Positions 26,937 through 36,438 of a stretch of 64,000 nt of DNA are shown here, in pieces. The position numbers and the translations under genes were made by a program. Source of the stretch: an uncultured Paracoccaceae bacterium (GTDB lineage Bacteria; Pseudomonadota; Alphaproteobacteria; Rhodobacterales; Rhodobacteraceae); NCBI GenBank assembly GCA_951812305.1, contig CATOSB010000002.1:186001-250000 (forward strand), written 5' to 3'. Positions within the stretch are counted from its first letter, which is position 1, and every line of letters starts with the position of its first letter. The notes below the pieces were generated by a model. The model did no database searches and had not been told where the DNA came from. It was given only the letters and a program-made list of their open reading frames with translations.

Positions 26937-28730
26937 ATGCGGTTGAATAACACTGAAGATAACACCGCGGCCCGAATTCGCCGTTACGGTTATGGCTTAA
27001 TTGAACGCAGCGTTTCGCGTTTCGCGCGCGATGAAGACGGTGCGATGATCATCTTCGGCATCATGATCTTCGGATTGATGTTGGCGATTGGTGGTCTGTC
27101 TTTTGACCTTATGCGTTATGAGGCGCATCGCGAACGGCTTCAGTCCACGCTGGACCGCGCCGTGCTGGCGGCCGCTTCGCTCAACCAGGAACTTGAACCC
27201 AAGGATGTCGTGGTCGACTATTTCGCCAAGGCGGGTCTGAGCAACTATATCGACGAACAGGACATCATCGTCACTGAGGATGTGAACTTCCGTCGCGTTG
27301 AGGCCACCGCGCATATCAACGTTGTTCTGCACCACGGCCATTTCGCAAAAATGGGCCAGGAAACCGGTGAGAACATCCTCGTCGCCGAAGCCCACAGCAT
27401 TGCGGAAGAATCCATCGGTAATGTCGAAATCTCGCTGGTTCTCGACGTATCGGGTTCGATGAACTCCTACAGCCGCCTGACCAACCTGAAGACGGCTGCG
27501 AAAGACTTCATCGACACCGTTTATGATTCCGCACAACCGGATGCGGTTTCGACGTCTATCATTCCCTATGCAACGCAGGTGAATGCCGGCGAAAACCTGA
27601 TCCAGTATTTCACCCGGAACCTGGCGCACGTGAATTCAGGTTGCCTGAACTTCACGACCAGCGACTTCTCGACGGCAGCGATGTCATTGGTGACACCTTA
27701 TGATCAGACAATCCACTTTGACCCGTGGACTGATGAAAACGACTCATTCGATCTGGGCGAAACGCCAGACGATCCGGTTTGCGGCGACGAAAAGGAATAC
27801 GTCGCTGACGGAAGCCGTGAAATCCTGCCCTGGGCAACGAACAAAACAACGATCAAGAACTACATCGACGACTTTAGCGCCAACGGCAACACGTCGACCG
27901 ATATCGGTGCAAAATGGGGCGCGGCCCTGCTTGATCCAAGCCTTCAGTCGGTTCTGACCAGCATGATCGGAACGAACGATGTCGATGCCACGATGGCCGG
28001 GCGCCCTTACGCATATGAAGACAATGACTCTTTGAAGATCATGGTGATCATGACGGATGGTGAGCACACCAGCCAATACTATATGCATGACGATTATCGC
28101 GACGGCATGAGCTTTGTCTGGCGTTACGAGGATGACGACGACAATATCCACTATTCGGTTTGGTGGGACGGCGAAAACGGCACGCCGATTACCGACCCTT
28201 CTGGCAACTACTCTTACTGTGATCGTTGGGATCATGGGTATTGCGAAGACTGGGATTACGACGATGATCCGGAATTCTGGTTCCATGCCGTCAGCTATAA
28301 CGGCAGCTACAACACCTATGGTTGGCGCAAGTCACCCTATGATGCGGAAGCTGCAGGCGAAGGCACGGCCCAAGCCACCCAGATGACCTGGGAGGAGCTG
28401 TGGACCGAGATTCCGCCGGAATACTTCAGCGATGAGGTCTTGTGGGAAATGGAATCGATGTATTCCAGCGAGCGCAACCAGTACGAATACGCCATCGACT
28501 ATGTCGGCAGCTCGACCAAGGATACGCGTCTGTCAAACATCTGTTCGGCGGCAAAAACCGAAGACGTGATCATCTTCACGATTGGTCTTCAGGTGTCTTC
28601 CAGCCATGACGATCTGTTGGAAAACTGCGCCACCGTTCCCGGCAACTACTATGACGTCAACAACCTGAACATCGCGTTTGCGTTTCAATCGATCGCGAGT
28701 TCCATCAACCATCTGCGTCTGATTCAATAA
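26937..28730 (+). CDS. tadG: TadG-type pilus protein with von Willebrand A domain (597 aa)
   Basis: RDEDGAMIIFGIMIFGLMLAIGGLSFDLMRYEAHRERLQSTLDRAVLAAASL (about 31-82) is the TadG N-terminus with a membrane helix. A von Willebrand A domain follows, with the metal-site motif DVSGSM (170-175) and MTDGEHT (372-378). Between about 380 and 470 sits an insert rich in W, Y, D and N. It is probably exported and anchored, acting in Tad-pilus attachment. The stop overlaps the next start (TAATG), so it is coupled to the two TadE genes downstream. Confidence 0.87.
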   Translation: MRLNNTEDNTAARIRRYGYGLIERSVSRFARDEDGAMIIFGIMIFGLMLAIGGLSFDLMRYEAHRERLQSTLDRAVLAAASLNQELEPKDVVVDYFAKAGLSNYIDEQDIIVTEDVNFRRVEATAHINVVLHHGHFAKMGQETGENILVAEAHSIAEESIGNVEISLVLDVSGSMNSYSRLTNLKTAAKDFIDTVYDSAQPDAVSTSIIPYATQVNAGENLIQYFTRNLAHVNSGCLNFTTSDFSTAAMSLVTPYDQTIHFDPWTDENDSFDLGETPDDPVCGDEKEYVADGSREILPWATNKTTIKNYIDDFSANGNTSTDIGAKWGAALLDPSLQSVLTSMIGTNDVDATMAGRPYAYEDNDSLKIMVIMTDGEHTSQYYMHDDYRDGMSFVWRYEDDDDNIHYSVWWDGENGTPITDPSGNYSYCDRWDHGYCEDWDYDDDPEFWFHAVSYNGSYNTYGWRKSPYDAEAAGEGTAQATQMTWEELWTEIPPEYFSDEVLWEMESMYSSERNQYEYAIDYVGSSTKDTRLSNICSAAKTEDVIIFTIGLQVSSSHDDLLENCATVPGNYYDVNNLNIAFAFQSIASSINHLRLIQ

Positions 28731-29266
28731 TGAAAACACTGATAAAAAAAATATGGCAGCGAGCAGCCAGCGAGGATGGGAATTCATCCATTGAATTCGT
28801 CATCTGGTTTCCGTTCTTCATCTCGATCCTCGGATCGGCGTTTGAAGCAAGCTTCGTCAGTTTCCGGCAGGTCATGCTGGGAAGTGCCGTGGACCGAACA
28901 GTGCGGGATCTTCAACTTGGGCATCTCGGTGCGCCGTCACATGCCCAACTGAAGTCGATTATCTGCAATACGGCCGGATTCATTCCGAACTGTATGAATG
29001 CAGTGCATATCGAAATGGAGCGGATTTCCAAAGATGACTTCATATTCCGGACGGGTTCGGTCAACTGCGTGGATTTGGACAATGAAACAGAGCCGTCGCT
29101 GAACTTCACCAACGGTGTTGGAAACGAACTCATGCTGATCACGGTTTGTGCGGCAGTACACCCGATGGTTCCGATCACCGGTCTTGGCCTCAGCCTGCCC
29201 AAAATCAACGGTGGCGATCACTATGCTATCGTTGCGTTTTCAGCATATGTTGTGGAGCCGGCGTGA
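28730..29266 (+). CDS. tadE: TadE-like minor pilin (178 aa)
   Basis: SEDGNSSIEFVIWFPFFISILGSAFEASFVSFRQV is a TadE-like prepilin segment; the C-terminal part contains three cysteines (IICNTAG, NCMNAV, NCVDL) and TVCAAV, probably in disulfides. It overlaps the upstream tadG and downstream tadE genes by a few bases, so the three are one operon. Confidence 0.85.
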   Translation: MKTLIKKIWQRAASEDGNSSIEFVIWFPFFISILGSAFEASFVSFRQVMLGSAVDRTVRDLQLGHLGAPSHAQLKSIICNTAGFIPNCMNAVHIEMERISKDDFIFRTGSVNCVDLDNETEPSLNFTNGVGNELMLITVCAAVHPMVPITGLGLSLPKINGGDHYAIVAFSAYVVEPA

Positions 29267-29477
29267 TGATGGACCTGAAAAACCGAATTCGCCAGTTTGT
29301 CGAATGCGATGACGCGAGCATTACCGTAGAAGCGGTGATGATCCTTCCCCTGCTTTTGTGGGGGTATTTCGGAATGTTCGTTCTGTTTGATGGATATCGC
29401 GCAGCCAGTTCGAATATCCGGGCCAATTACACAATCGCCGACATGCTGTCCCGTGAAGACACAACGCAAGTTACGCA

Positions 29478-31078
29478 GTAACTCCCAAGCACCCTGTCCG
29501 ATAGGGTTGCGGGGTTTTGTTCCGTCAGAGCCGTGCGATGATCTGAGGTGGTGACAGGGTCAGGATTTCCAGGATGTTGAACCGGTGTTTTCTGGCCGTC
29601 GAGATGACGGACCTGATGTCGGCGAAGACCCGCGCGCCCTCGAGGGTGCGGAAGGTGCCCGAGATTTTCATGCGCAGCTTCATCATGCGCAGGTCCTGTT
29701 CGGCCTGATTGTTTGTGAATGGGACCGCGAAGTCGGCGATGAATCGCAAAACGTCATCGCGGTAGTCACGCAGGCGGAGGAGCAGGTTGTGGCCTGGCCG
29801 CCTGGCTTTTCGGCCGCGGGTGCCGGGGCTTTTGGCCAGCGGGGGCTGGCGTTCGTGGAAGGCGAGCCCCTTGGCGAGGATCGCCATGTATCTGGTGACT
29901 ATACCCTGGCGAACCAGTTCCGGGAGTTCGGTCTCGCCTTGATCCTGAGCCGCGCATCTGAGCTGATTGGCGCTATGAAGCACTGCGCTCATCTCCGTCG
30001 CCCAAGGCTCTTTTTCGATCTCTTCGATGGCCTTGAGTTCGCGCAAGTGATGCGCCCCGCAGAGGGCGTGGGCGTCCACTCCGCTCATATGGGCGTAGTA
30101 GGGTTTCCAGTGATCATGAATGATCGTCCCGCCGGTCAGGAAGGTTGGAACAGCACCGCGTTTGGCGCTGATGCGGTAATGGGTGAAGGCGGTATCGCAG
30201 ATCGTGTGCAGCCAGTGCAGCTTGCCGGCAACACGAAGTCCGGTCTCGTCCAGATGCCGAACGCCGCCTTCGGCAAGCCGGGCGAGAATGTGTTCAACCA
30301 CGACACCCATCTTATTTGCCGCGCCGCGCGTCCAGTTGGTCACGCTGGCCGCGCACAAGCTGGTGGCCCCAAACAGGTCGCGCATAAGCTGGCAGACCCG
30401 ATCCTCGGGTATCAGCTGCTGAACATTGCAATAGACCGCCACTGCCCGCATGCGCGTGCCATATTGCACATGCGCGGCCACGCCATCGGGAAAGCCAGCC
30501 GTCGTCGTGGCTCGACAATGGTCGCAACAATAAACCGCCGCCTGATGCTCGGTGACCTCCAGGCGTGGCGCAGGCAAGTCGAACACCTGACGCTTCTCGA
30601 TCCCTTTCACCATCTCCGCCGTCAGGGCGCTCTGACAGGCGCTGCAATGCGTCGCCTCATGCCGTTCGACAAAGTCGGGTGTTGACGTCTGGCGCAGGGT
30701 GTCGCCCCGGTGGCCAACTTGGCCGCCACTTTTCTTTCCGGATTTGCCACGCAGGCTGCGCGGGGCTGGCTTCTTCAGGCCATCACTTGAAGGGGGCTTG
30801 CTGCTATTGCTGCTGTTCTTGGCCAACTGTCGGCGCAGGTCCGTGATCTCTTCCGCCATGCTCGCCAACGCAGCTTCAAGCTCAGCGATCCGACGCAGAG
30901 CCGTGGCGAGAAGTTGTTCAAGGGCGGCAACCTGATCCATCCCACCACTGATTCAGAGAAATCAACCCGGCGCCACAGAATTCAGACAAGAAAGAAAAAA
31001 ACACGCGCAAAATGGCAAATTCGACTCACCATAAAACTGACAATAACACTCAAACGTGGGGGGGTGCTTGGGAGTTAC
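29478..31078 (-). mobile_element. IS66-family element (tnpC only), 1601 bp
   Basis: The ends are GTAACTCCCAAGCACC and its inverse, flanked by an 8-bp duplication GTTACGCA (29470-29477, 31079-31086), the usual length for IS66. No tnpA or tnpB is present, so it belongs to the tnpC-only type. It differs from the copy at 34257-35857 by about two single-base run-length changes. Confidence 0.95.
29525..30940 (-). CDS. tnpC: IS66-family transposase TnpC (471 aa)
   Basis: The N-terminus is a coiled coil (RIAELEAALASMAEEITDLRRQLAK), then a low-complexity NSSNSSKPPSSD, a zinc-finger-like HCSACQSAL and a CCDHCRA. The DDE core contains VRHLDETGLRV, HDHWKPYY, and FTNNQAEQDLRM. It is full length and uninterrupted. 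The long frame on the opposite strand is its shadow. Confidence 0.96.
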   Translation of the reverse strand: MDQVAALEQLLATALRRIAELEAALASMAEEITDLRRQLAKNSSNSSKPPSSDGLKKPAPRSLRGKSGKKSGGQVGHRGDTLRQTSTPDFVERHEATHCSACQSALTAEMVKGIEKRQVFDLPAPRLEVTEHQAAVYCCDHCRATTTAGFPDGVAAHVQYGTRMRAVAVYCNVQQLIPEDRVCQLMRDLFGATSLCAASVTNWTRGAANKMGVVVEHILARLAEGGVRHLDETGLRVAGKLHWLHTICDTAFTHYRISAKRGAVPTFLTGGTIIHDHWKPYYAHMSGVDAHALCGAHHLRELKAIEEIEKEPWATEMSAVLHSANQLRCAAQDQGETELPELVRQGIVTRYMAILAKGLAFHERQPPLAKSPGTRGRKARRPGHNLLLRLRDYRDDVLRFIADFAVPFTNNQAEQDLRMMKLRMKISGTFRTLEGARVFADIRSVISTARKHRFNILEILTLSPPQIIARL

Positions 31079-31497
31079 GTTACGCAAGCTTATATCGATG
31101 GTTTGAACGACATGCAGGATGTGCTTACGCAATCACCCCATCGTACCGTTTTGCGGGTAACCCAGGTTGCCAATTTTGAAGGCAATTATTCGATCTACAA
31201 CGGTTGCGCGCTTTCAACCGCTGGGAAAACACCGATTACAGCGGCAACATTGAACGATTCGATATTGCCCTACCTGCCAAATATGGCGTCCGGTGATGTT
31301 TTGGTTGTGGTTGAAACCTGGATGGCCTTCGTGCCGTTCATGAACATCACGCTGGAAACGCTGTATAATCCTGACGCGAACCCCGACAAGGTGGTTTTTG
31401 GCCCGTTCTACTTTGAAAGCCTCGTGGCAACGCGACCCCGCAGCGGAACGCCCATCGATTGCGTATAACGATCAAGCTGCACACAATTGCACAGGAC

Positions 31498-31522
31498 AAA
31501 AGGCGGCTCGGGCCGCCTTTTT
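31498..31522. terminator. Bidirectional rho-independent terminator
   Basis: AAAAGGCGGC-TCGG-GCCGCCTTTTTT is a strong GC stem with A and T runs on both sides. It lies between the end of the tad operon (plus, 31468) and the end of the toxin gene (minus, 31558), so it can serve both. Confidence 0.9.
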
Positions 31523-31557
31523 TACGGCCACTGGTCGGCCCGGTCACCAAACCTATA

Positions 31558-32898
31558 TTATTTATGTGGCATGTCTTTGAGTCCGGGGAACAGTTCCAGA
31601 GCGAGGGGATCGAACCCTCTTAGTAAATTCTCATGCGCCAGTTGTTGGGCATCAAATTCATCCCAATCGATCAATCTTTCAAAATCCTGCCCGCCGCCGC
31701 CCAGATCATCAAGGTCGACAAGCGGCTCCGCCATAATCTGTGCGATATCGTAGTCTGCAATATTTTTGTTCAAAGGATCCGTGTGGCGCAGGTGCTTTCG
31801 GTAAGCGTCATTTTCGACCAGCGTAGATGCGTCGTATTTGCCGCCGTTGCCCATGATATGTTTGCTGAGCTCGATGCGCTCGCCCTTGCCGAAGGCCACA
31901 TCTGTATCCTCAGTAGCGACGGAATCCTTTTTCTTGCTTTTTTTGGGCCGCTGCAACATGCCCCAACCTTGTTGCGCGATCCTATTGTCTTGAAAGCCGG
32001 AATATTTAGAAGTCACTGCGAACCCGGTTCCGCCGGTATCCGACATGATTGTCGGTTGAGGCGACTTTGGTCTTTCCTTAACATCAAAGCGATAGATGTC
32101 CGCGACGGCAGTCGCACTCCCTTCGGGCAGGTTTTTGGCTCTGCTTTTTAGTTCTCCGATTTGCTTGGGGGTTTGGGGGTCGAACTGCACCGACATATGC
32201 AAGATTGGGGTAACAACTTCTTTGCCAAATCCCTCCAGCCTGTACTCCATCGAAAATTTGACAGGAATGCCGATTCCGACGGCGCGTTTAGCCGCGTCTT
32301 CATAAAGCGGATGCCCGCCGGTGTTCATCGAGGCCGTGAATGGCGCAAGGTTTTCATCGATATTCAGACCGCCGAGCTTTGCGTTCAACAGGTGCCCGCG
32401 GTGCCATCCCGATCCACCATTGGGATAAATCAGTCCAAGGTCGGTCATCAGGGTATTGATCTCGGTCGAATCCGTCTTTGGTCCCTTAATCGGATCCTCG
32501 GGGTCGAGATAGGCGTCCATCTTGCCGCCAATTCGCTGGCTTTTTTTCTCAACCGTTTTCCCGCGGTCTCTGGTTGTTGACCAGTTGATCGTTTGCGGGG
32601 TTAAGTTGACGCTCGATTTGCGTTGAACCACTGGGAGACCAGAGCCTGCGGCCGCGTTGGCCGATGCCTCTGCAAGTTGAACAGCTTCGACCGCCGGACC
32701 GGTGTTTAGTGCCGTTGACAGATCCGCCAGATTCTGTGTCGCGGGATTGTGAAGCGCCGGCGCGTTCTGCCCGGATTTCAAATCGGATTGTGGCCTGCTT
32801 GGTCGGATCGTCTGCTTCAACGGGACATTCCTTTGATGAAGTCCGCTTGCAAATAGATAGTTAGAGCCTAGCCTATCAGTTAGAATCCCAAAAGGCAT
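31558..32898 (-). CDS. Orphan nuclease-type toxin with injection-system-like N-terminus (446 aa)
   Basis: The N-terminal ~100 residues contain DLSTALNTGPAVEAVQLAE and PVVQRKSS, like the linker found ahead of effectors of extracellular contractile injection systems and DUF4157-type toxins. A second region has WHRGHLLNAKLGG and ENLAPFTASMNTGGH (about 165-195), matching the RGHLLN...NLxP core of beta-beta-alpha-metal nuclease-like toxins; the family assignment is an inference. The C-terminal 150 residues are acidic and unrecognised. ATG 32898 is preferred. The IS4 element is inserted 13 bases upstream, probably in the leader. No obvious immunity gene is adjacent. Confidence 0.6.
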   Translation of the reverse strand: MPFGILTDRLGSNYLFASGLHQRNVPLKQTIRPSRPQSDLKSGQNAPALHNPATQNLADLSTALNTGPAVEAVQLAEASANAAAGSGLPVVQRKSSVNLTPQTINWSTTRDRGKTVEKKSQRIGGKMDAYLDPEDPIKGPKTDSTEINTLMTDLGLIYPNGGSGWHRGHLLNAKLGGLNIDENLAPFTASMNTGGHPLYEDAAKRAVGIGIPVKFSMEYRLEGFGKEVVTPILHMSVQFDPQTPKQIGELKSRAKNLPEGSATAVADIYRFDVKERPKSPQPTIMSDTGGTGFAVTSKYSGFQDNRIAQQGWGMLQRPKKSKKKDSVATEDTDVAFGKGERIELSKHIMGNGGKYDASTLVENDAYRKHLRHTDPLNKNIADYDIAQIMAEPLVDLDDLGGGGQDFERLIDWDEFDAQQLAHENLLRGFDPLALELFPGLKDMPHK

Positions 32899-32911
32899 TT
32901 GTGCACGACTG

Positions 32912-34101
32912 CTTACCACCCTTCAATTTAGCCAGACATCCCAGAGCTTGGGGATTTTGGCATAACCTGCGAGGCATCGTCGGATAGCACGAAGGCCTGT
33001 CTTGAAGAGAGAGCATAAGGACCTTCGGGCTTTTCGAATCCCCTTTTTTCGCCGCGTATTGCGACGTGGTGCTCTTCGTTTGCTCCGGTTGAAACAGCCC
33101 AGTACATGGCGATTGCCAGCACCAAAATGAGGCGGGCCAATCGATCCGGCTTTTTGATCTGGCTTTGAGTAATTTCAAAGCCCCGGGTTTTGAAGTCGGA
33201 GAACATGGCTTCAATTCCCCAACGCATTCCATAATCGAGCACCTTGTACTCGGACGGTGCTGCATTCATGGCAATAATCCAAGGCTCTTTGTGCCCCTCT
33301 TCGTGAAGCACTCCAATGTTGCTAAAGACGCCCGTTCCGTAAAGCTCAGCGTTTACAAGCCCTTCGGGCATCAGTTGGGCAATTTCGCGCGTCATCATCT
33401 CGCCACCCTGATGTTGCAGTGTGATATTTCCCTTCATGCGCAGCCGGTAGTCCCATCCAGCCTCCTGGCACCATGCGACCAATCGGGCGGTTCCATAAAA
33501 CCGATCTCCCGCCAGCAACACACGCGCATCCGCCGGGAGCCATGGGCGGACTGCTTCCAAAAGCTCATGTTGCACGCGCCATCCAATCGGCCCTTTGGTC
33601 TGGCGTACACGCCAGGCGACCGGGAGGGCCCGATCCCGCATCCGCACCGATAACATCAAAACCTCATGCCCTTCGTTGAGCTTGCTTTGATCAAGGGCCA
33701 CCACAATCGTTTCTCCGGCCTCACACTGGCGGCGGAAAATTTCACCAACATAGGCCTGCATGATCTCATCAGTATCGATGTGAGGATTGCCCAGAACCCG
33801 CGAAATGTATTGATAGCGGTGGTCCACAGAGCCGATATCGCGGGGCAGAGCAGCCGCATTTTCCATCAGATTGACGCTGCGCGTGTTCAAAATCACGCTT
33901 GCTATGATGCACAATCCCTCCCGGCGCGACTTGTGATACCCGAGCAAGCGGTCCTGAAAATCCGCCTCAACCTTCGAATAAAGCTCTGAAAAACAAACAT
34001 TTCCCAACAAACCAGCCTCCAATATCAGCAGTGGAGACTCCTTGAATCACACAGATCAGACAAACGTCAAATCAGATCCGGAAATTTTGAAGGGTGGTAA
34101 G
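32912..34101 (-). mobile_element. IS4-family element, 1190 bp
   Basis: The inverted ends CTTACCACCCTTCAA are flanked by the 9-bp duplication GCACGACTG (32903-32911, 34102-34110). It carries one transposase gene. It sits in the leader of the toxin gene and has the same orientation, so read-through from its transposase could affect toxin expression. Confidence 0.92.
32928..34022 (-). CDS. IS4-family transposase (364 aa)
   Basis: Catalytic motifs are VVALDQSKLN, LLAGDRFYG, and YGMRWGIEAMFSDFKTRGFEI, the YREK-type signature of IS4. The N-terminal start is uncertain: the frame begins at a TTG (34022) and no clear ribosome-binding site is seen. It is uninterrupted to its stop at 32928. Confidence 0.9.
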   Translation of the reverse strand: MEAGLLGNVCFSELYSKVEADFQDRLLGYHKSRREGLCIIASVILNTRSVNLMENAAALPRDIGSVDHRYQYISRVLGNPHIDTDEIMQAYVGEIFRRQCEAGETIVVALDQSKLNEGHEVLMLSVRMRDRALPVAWRVRQTKGPIGWRVQHELLEAVRPWLPADARVLLAGDRFYGTARLVAWCQEAGWDYRLRMKGNITLQHQGGEMMTREIAQLMPEGLVNAELYGTGVFSNIGVLHEEGHKEPWIIAMNAAPSEYKVLDYGMRWGIEAMFSDFKTRGFEITQSQIKKPDRLARLILVLAIAMYWAVSTGANEEHHVAIRGEKRGFEKPEGPYALSSRQAFVLSDDASQVMPKSPSSGMSG

Positions 34102-34256
34102 GCACGACTGACTTCTCCAAAAACGGGAATCTTTGATCAGACCGGTCAGACCCGCGTTCAAATTCAGCTTTGATTGCGGGCGGCATTCTCTTGCGATCTG
34201 TGCGCCGTTCTTGTGCGGTTTCTTGTGCGGAAGTCGCCCAAATACAGAGGGTTAAT

Positions 34257-35857
34257 GTAACTCCCAAGCACCCTGTCCGATAGGGTTGCGGGGTTTTGTT
34301 CCGTCAGAGCCGTGCGATGATCTGAGGTGGTGACAGGGTCAGGATTTCCAGGATGTTGAACCGGTGTTTTCTGGCCGTCGAGATGACGGACCTGATGTCG
34401 GCGAAGACCCGCGCGCCCTCGAGGGTGCGGAAGGTGCCCGAGATTTTCATGCGCAGCTTCATCATGCGCAGGTCCTGTTCGGCCTGATTGTTTGTGAATG
34501 GGACCGCGAAGTCGGCGATGAATCGCAAAACGTCATCGCGGTAGTCACGCAGGCGGAGGAGCAGGTTGTGGCCTGGCCGCCTGGCTTTTCGGCCGCGGGT
34601 GCCGGGGCTTTTGGCCAGCGGGGGCTGGCGTTCGTGGAAGGCGAGCCCCTTGGCGAGGATCGCCATGTATCTGGTGACTATACCCTGGCGAACCAGTTCC
34701 GGGAGTTCGGTCTCGCCTTGATCCTGAGCCGCGCATCTGAGCTGATTGGCGCTATGAAGCACTGCGCTCATCTCCGTCGCCCAAGGCTCTTTTTCGATCT
34801 CTTCGATGGCCTTGAGTTCGCGCAAGTGATGCGCCCCGCAGAGGGCGTGGGCGTCCACTCCGCTCATATGGGCGTAGTAGGGTTTCCAGTGATCATGAAT
34901 GATCGTCCCGCCGGTCAGGAAGGTTGGAACAGCACCGCGTTTGGCGCTGATGCGGTAATGGGTGAAGGCGGTATCGCAGATCGTGTGCAGCCAGTGCAGC
35001 TTGCCGGCAACACGAAGTCCGGTCTCGTCCAGATGCCGAACGCCGCCTTCGGCAAGCCGGGCGAGAATGTGTTCAACCACGACACCCATCTTATTTGCCG
35101 CGCCGCGCGTCCAGTTGGTCACGCTGGCCGCGCACAAGCTGGTGGCCCCAAACAGGTCGCGCATAAGCTGGCAGACCCGATCCTCGGGTATCAGCTGCTG
35201 AACATTGCAATAGACCGCCACTGCCCGCATGCGCGTGCCATATTGCACATGCGCGGCCACGCCATCGGGAAAGCCAGCCGTCGTCGTGGCTCGACAATGG
35301 TCGCAACAATAAACCGCCGCCTGATGCTCGGTGACCTCCAGGCGTGGCGCAGGCAAGTCGAACACCTGACGCTTCTCGATCCCTTTCACCATCTCCGCCG
35401 TCAGGGCGCTCTGACAGGCGCTGCAATGCGTCGCCTCATGCCGTTCGACAAAGTCGGGTGTTGACGTCTGGCGCAGGGTGTCGCCCCGGTGGCCAACTTG
35501 GCCGCCACTTTTCTTTCCGGATTTGCCACGCAGGCTGCGCGGGGCTGGCTTCTTCAGGCCATCACTTGAAGGGGGCTTGCTGCTATTGCTGCTGTTCTTG
35601 GCCAACTGTCGGCGCAGGTCCGTGATCTCTTCCGCCATGCTCGCCAACGCAGCTTCAAGCTCAGCGATCCGACGCAGAGCCGTGGCGAGAAGTTGTTCAA
35701 GGGCGGCAACCTGATCCATCCCACCACTGATTCAGAGAAATCAACCCGGCGCCACAGAATTCAGACAAGAAAGAAAAAAAACACGCGCAAAATGGCAAAT
35801 TCGACTCACCATAAAACTGACAATAACACTCAAACGTGGGGGGTGCTTGGGAGTTAC
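34257..35857 (-). mobile_element. IS66-family element, second complete copy (1601 bp)
   Basis: It is flanked by the 8-bp duplication GGGTTAAT (34249-34256, 35858-35865). The right end is only 16 bases from the IS982 element that follows. Like the copy at 29478-31078 it carries only tnpC. Confidence 0.95.
34304..35719 (-). CDS. tnpC: IS66-family transposase TnpC (471 aa), second copy
   Basis: The protein is identical in sequence to that of the copy at 29525-30940, with the coiled-coil N-terminus, Cys-containing finger and intact DDE motifs (LDETGLRV, HDHWKPYY, NNQAEQDL). The identity indicates very recent duplication. Confidence 0.96.
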   Translation of the reverse strand: MDQVAALEQLLATALRRIAELEAALASMAEEITDLRRQLAKNSSNSSKPPSSDGLKKPAPRSLRGKSGKKSGGQVGHRGDTLRQTSTPDFVERHEATHCSACQSALTAEMVKGIEKRQVFDLPAPRLEVTEHQAAVYCCDHCRATTTAGFPDGVAAHVQYGTRMRAVAVYCNVQQLIPEDRVCQLMRDLFGATSLCAASVTNWTRGAANKMGVVVEHILARLAEGGVRHLDETGLRVAGKLHWLHTICDTAFTHYRISAKRGAVPTFLTGGTIIHDHWKPYYAHMSGVDAHALCGAHHLRELKAIEEIEKEPWATEMSAVLHSANQLRCAAQDQGETELPELVRQGIVTRYMAILAKGLAFHERQPPLAKSPGTRGRKARRPGHNLLLRLRDYRDDVLRFIADFAVPFTNNQAEQDLRMMKLRMKISGTFRTLEGARVFADIRSVISTARKHRFNILEILTLSPPQIIARL

Positions 35858-35911
35858 GGGTTAATCCATATTAACCCCGATTCTGGATAAGACGTTGGCG
35901 TCACCAGTGCA

Positions 35912-36352
35912 CTACTCGACAGAATTTTTTCGTAGTTTTTTGATTCGTTTTTTACGATACTCGTTGACCCTTTTTCGCAGAGGGTTGCGATGAGGGATTT
36001 CCACCATTGTTATGGAAATGATCCTCGGTTCTCTCAAAGCCTCATTTGGCTCCAGTTCAACGGCAATTCCGCCAAACTCTCCAAGAAATAGAACATTTGA
36101 AACGGTTTCGTGATCTGCTTTGAATGTATCAGGGTCATTTTTCCGTACGTGTTTCGGGATGATCACCTGAAAGGGAGTGGCAGCCATCAGATCGAGCACA
36201 AGTGTCATGGTTCTTTTAGGGAGCGCAGCCAGTTCATTGAGCTTATCCGTGAGGGCGTAGAAACGGTTGGGGTCCTCTTCCATCATGTCGAACATGAGGT
36301 CCCGGATCTTCTCATAAGCGAGATCTTCGTTGATTGGGAAGTTGTTCTCCAT
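35912..36352 (-). CDS. IS982 passenger protein, copy 2 (146 aa)
   Basis: The frame and sequence match the gene in copy 1 (12576-13016): MENNFPINEDLAYEKIRDL start, basic RKKRIKKLRK tail. Conservation in a second location shows that it moves with the element and is not a captured host fragment seen once. Confidence 0.6.
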   Translation of the reverse strand: MENNFPINEDLAYEKIRDLMFDMMEEDPNRFYALTDKLNELAALPKRTMTLVLDLMAATPFQVIIPKHVRKNDPDTFKADHETVSNVLFLGEFGGIAVELEPNEALREPRIISITMVEIPHRNPLRKRVNEYRKKRIKKLRKNSVE

Positions 36353-36438
36353 GGCGCGCACCTTTTGCCCCGTGTTGACCAGCCTGAATGCCCCCGTGAT
36401 TAGTATGGGGTGAGAGGGGTTTCCAGGTACGTTGCCCC

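Larger units (their letters stand above)
29266..31468 (+). pseudogene. tadE: TadE-like minor pilin, split by IS66
   Basis: The 5' part (CDDASITVEAVMILPLLLWGYFGMFVLFDGYRAAS) is a TadE N-terminus. Its frame is interrupted after ACGCAAGTTACGCA. Beyond the IS66 element the frame resumes with AYIDGLNDMQDVLT and ends at 31468. Removing 29478-31078 and one GTTACGCA copy restores a 197-residue frame. It is the third gene of the tad operon; its loss could change pilus tip composition. Confidence 0.9.

Noticed and set aside
29585..30685. Long plus-strand frame (366 codons) opposite the IS66 transposase, repeated at 34364-35464
   Set aside because: It is the antisense shadow of tnpC with Cys/Arg-rich, unnatural composition and no start signal.
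34067..34267. Minus-strand frame between IS66 and IS4 (DRKRMPPAIKAEFERG)
   Set aside because: After restoring the empty sites there is no start codon and it ends just inside the toxin leader; judged non-coding.
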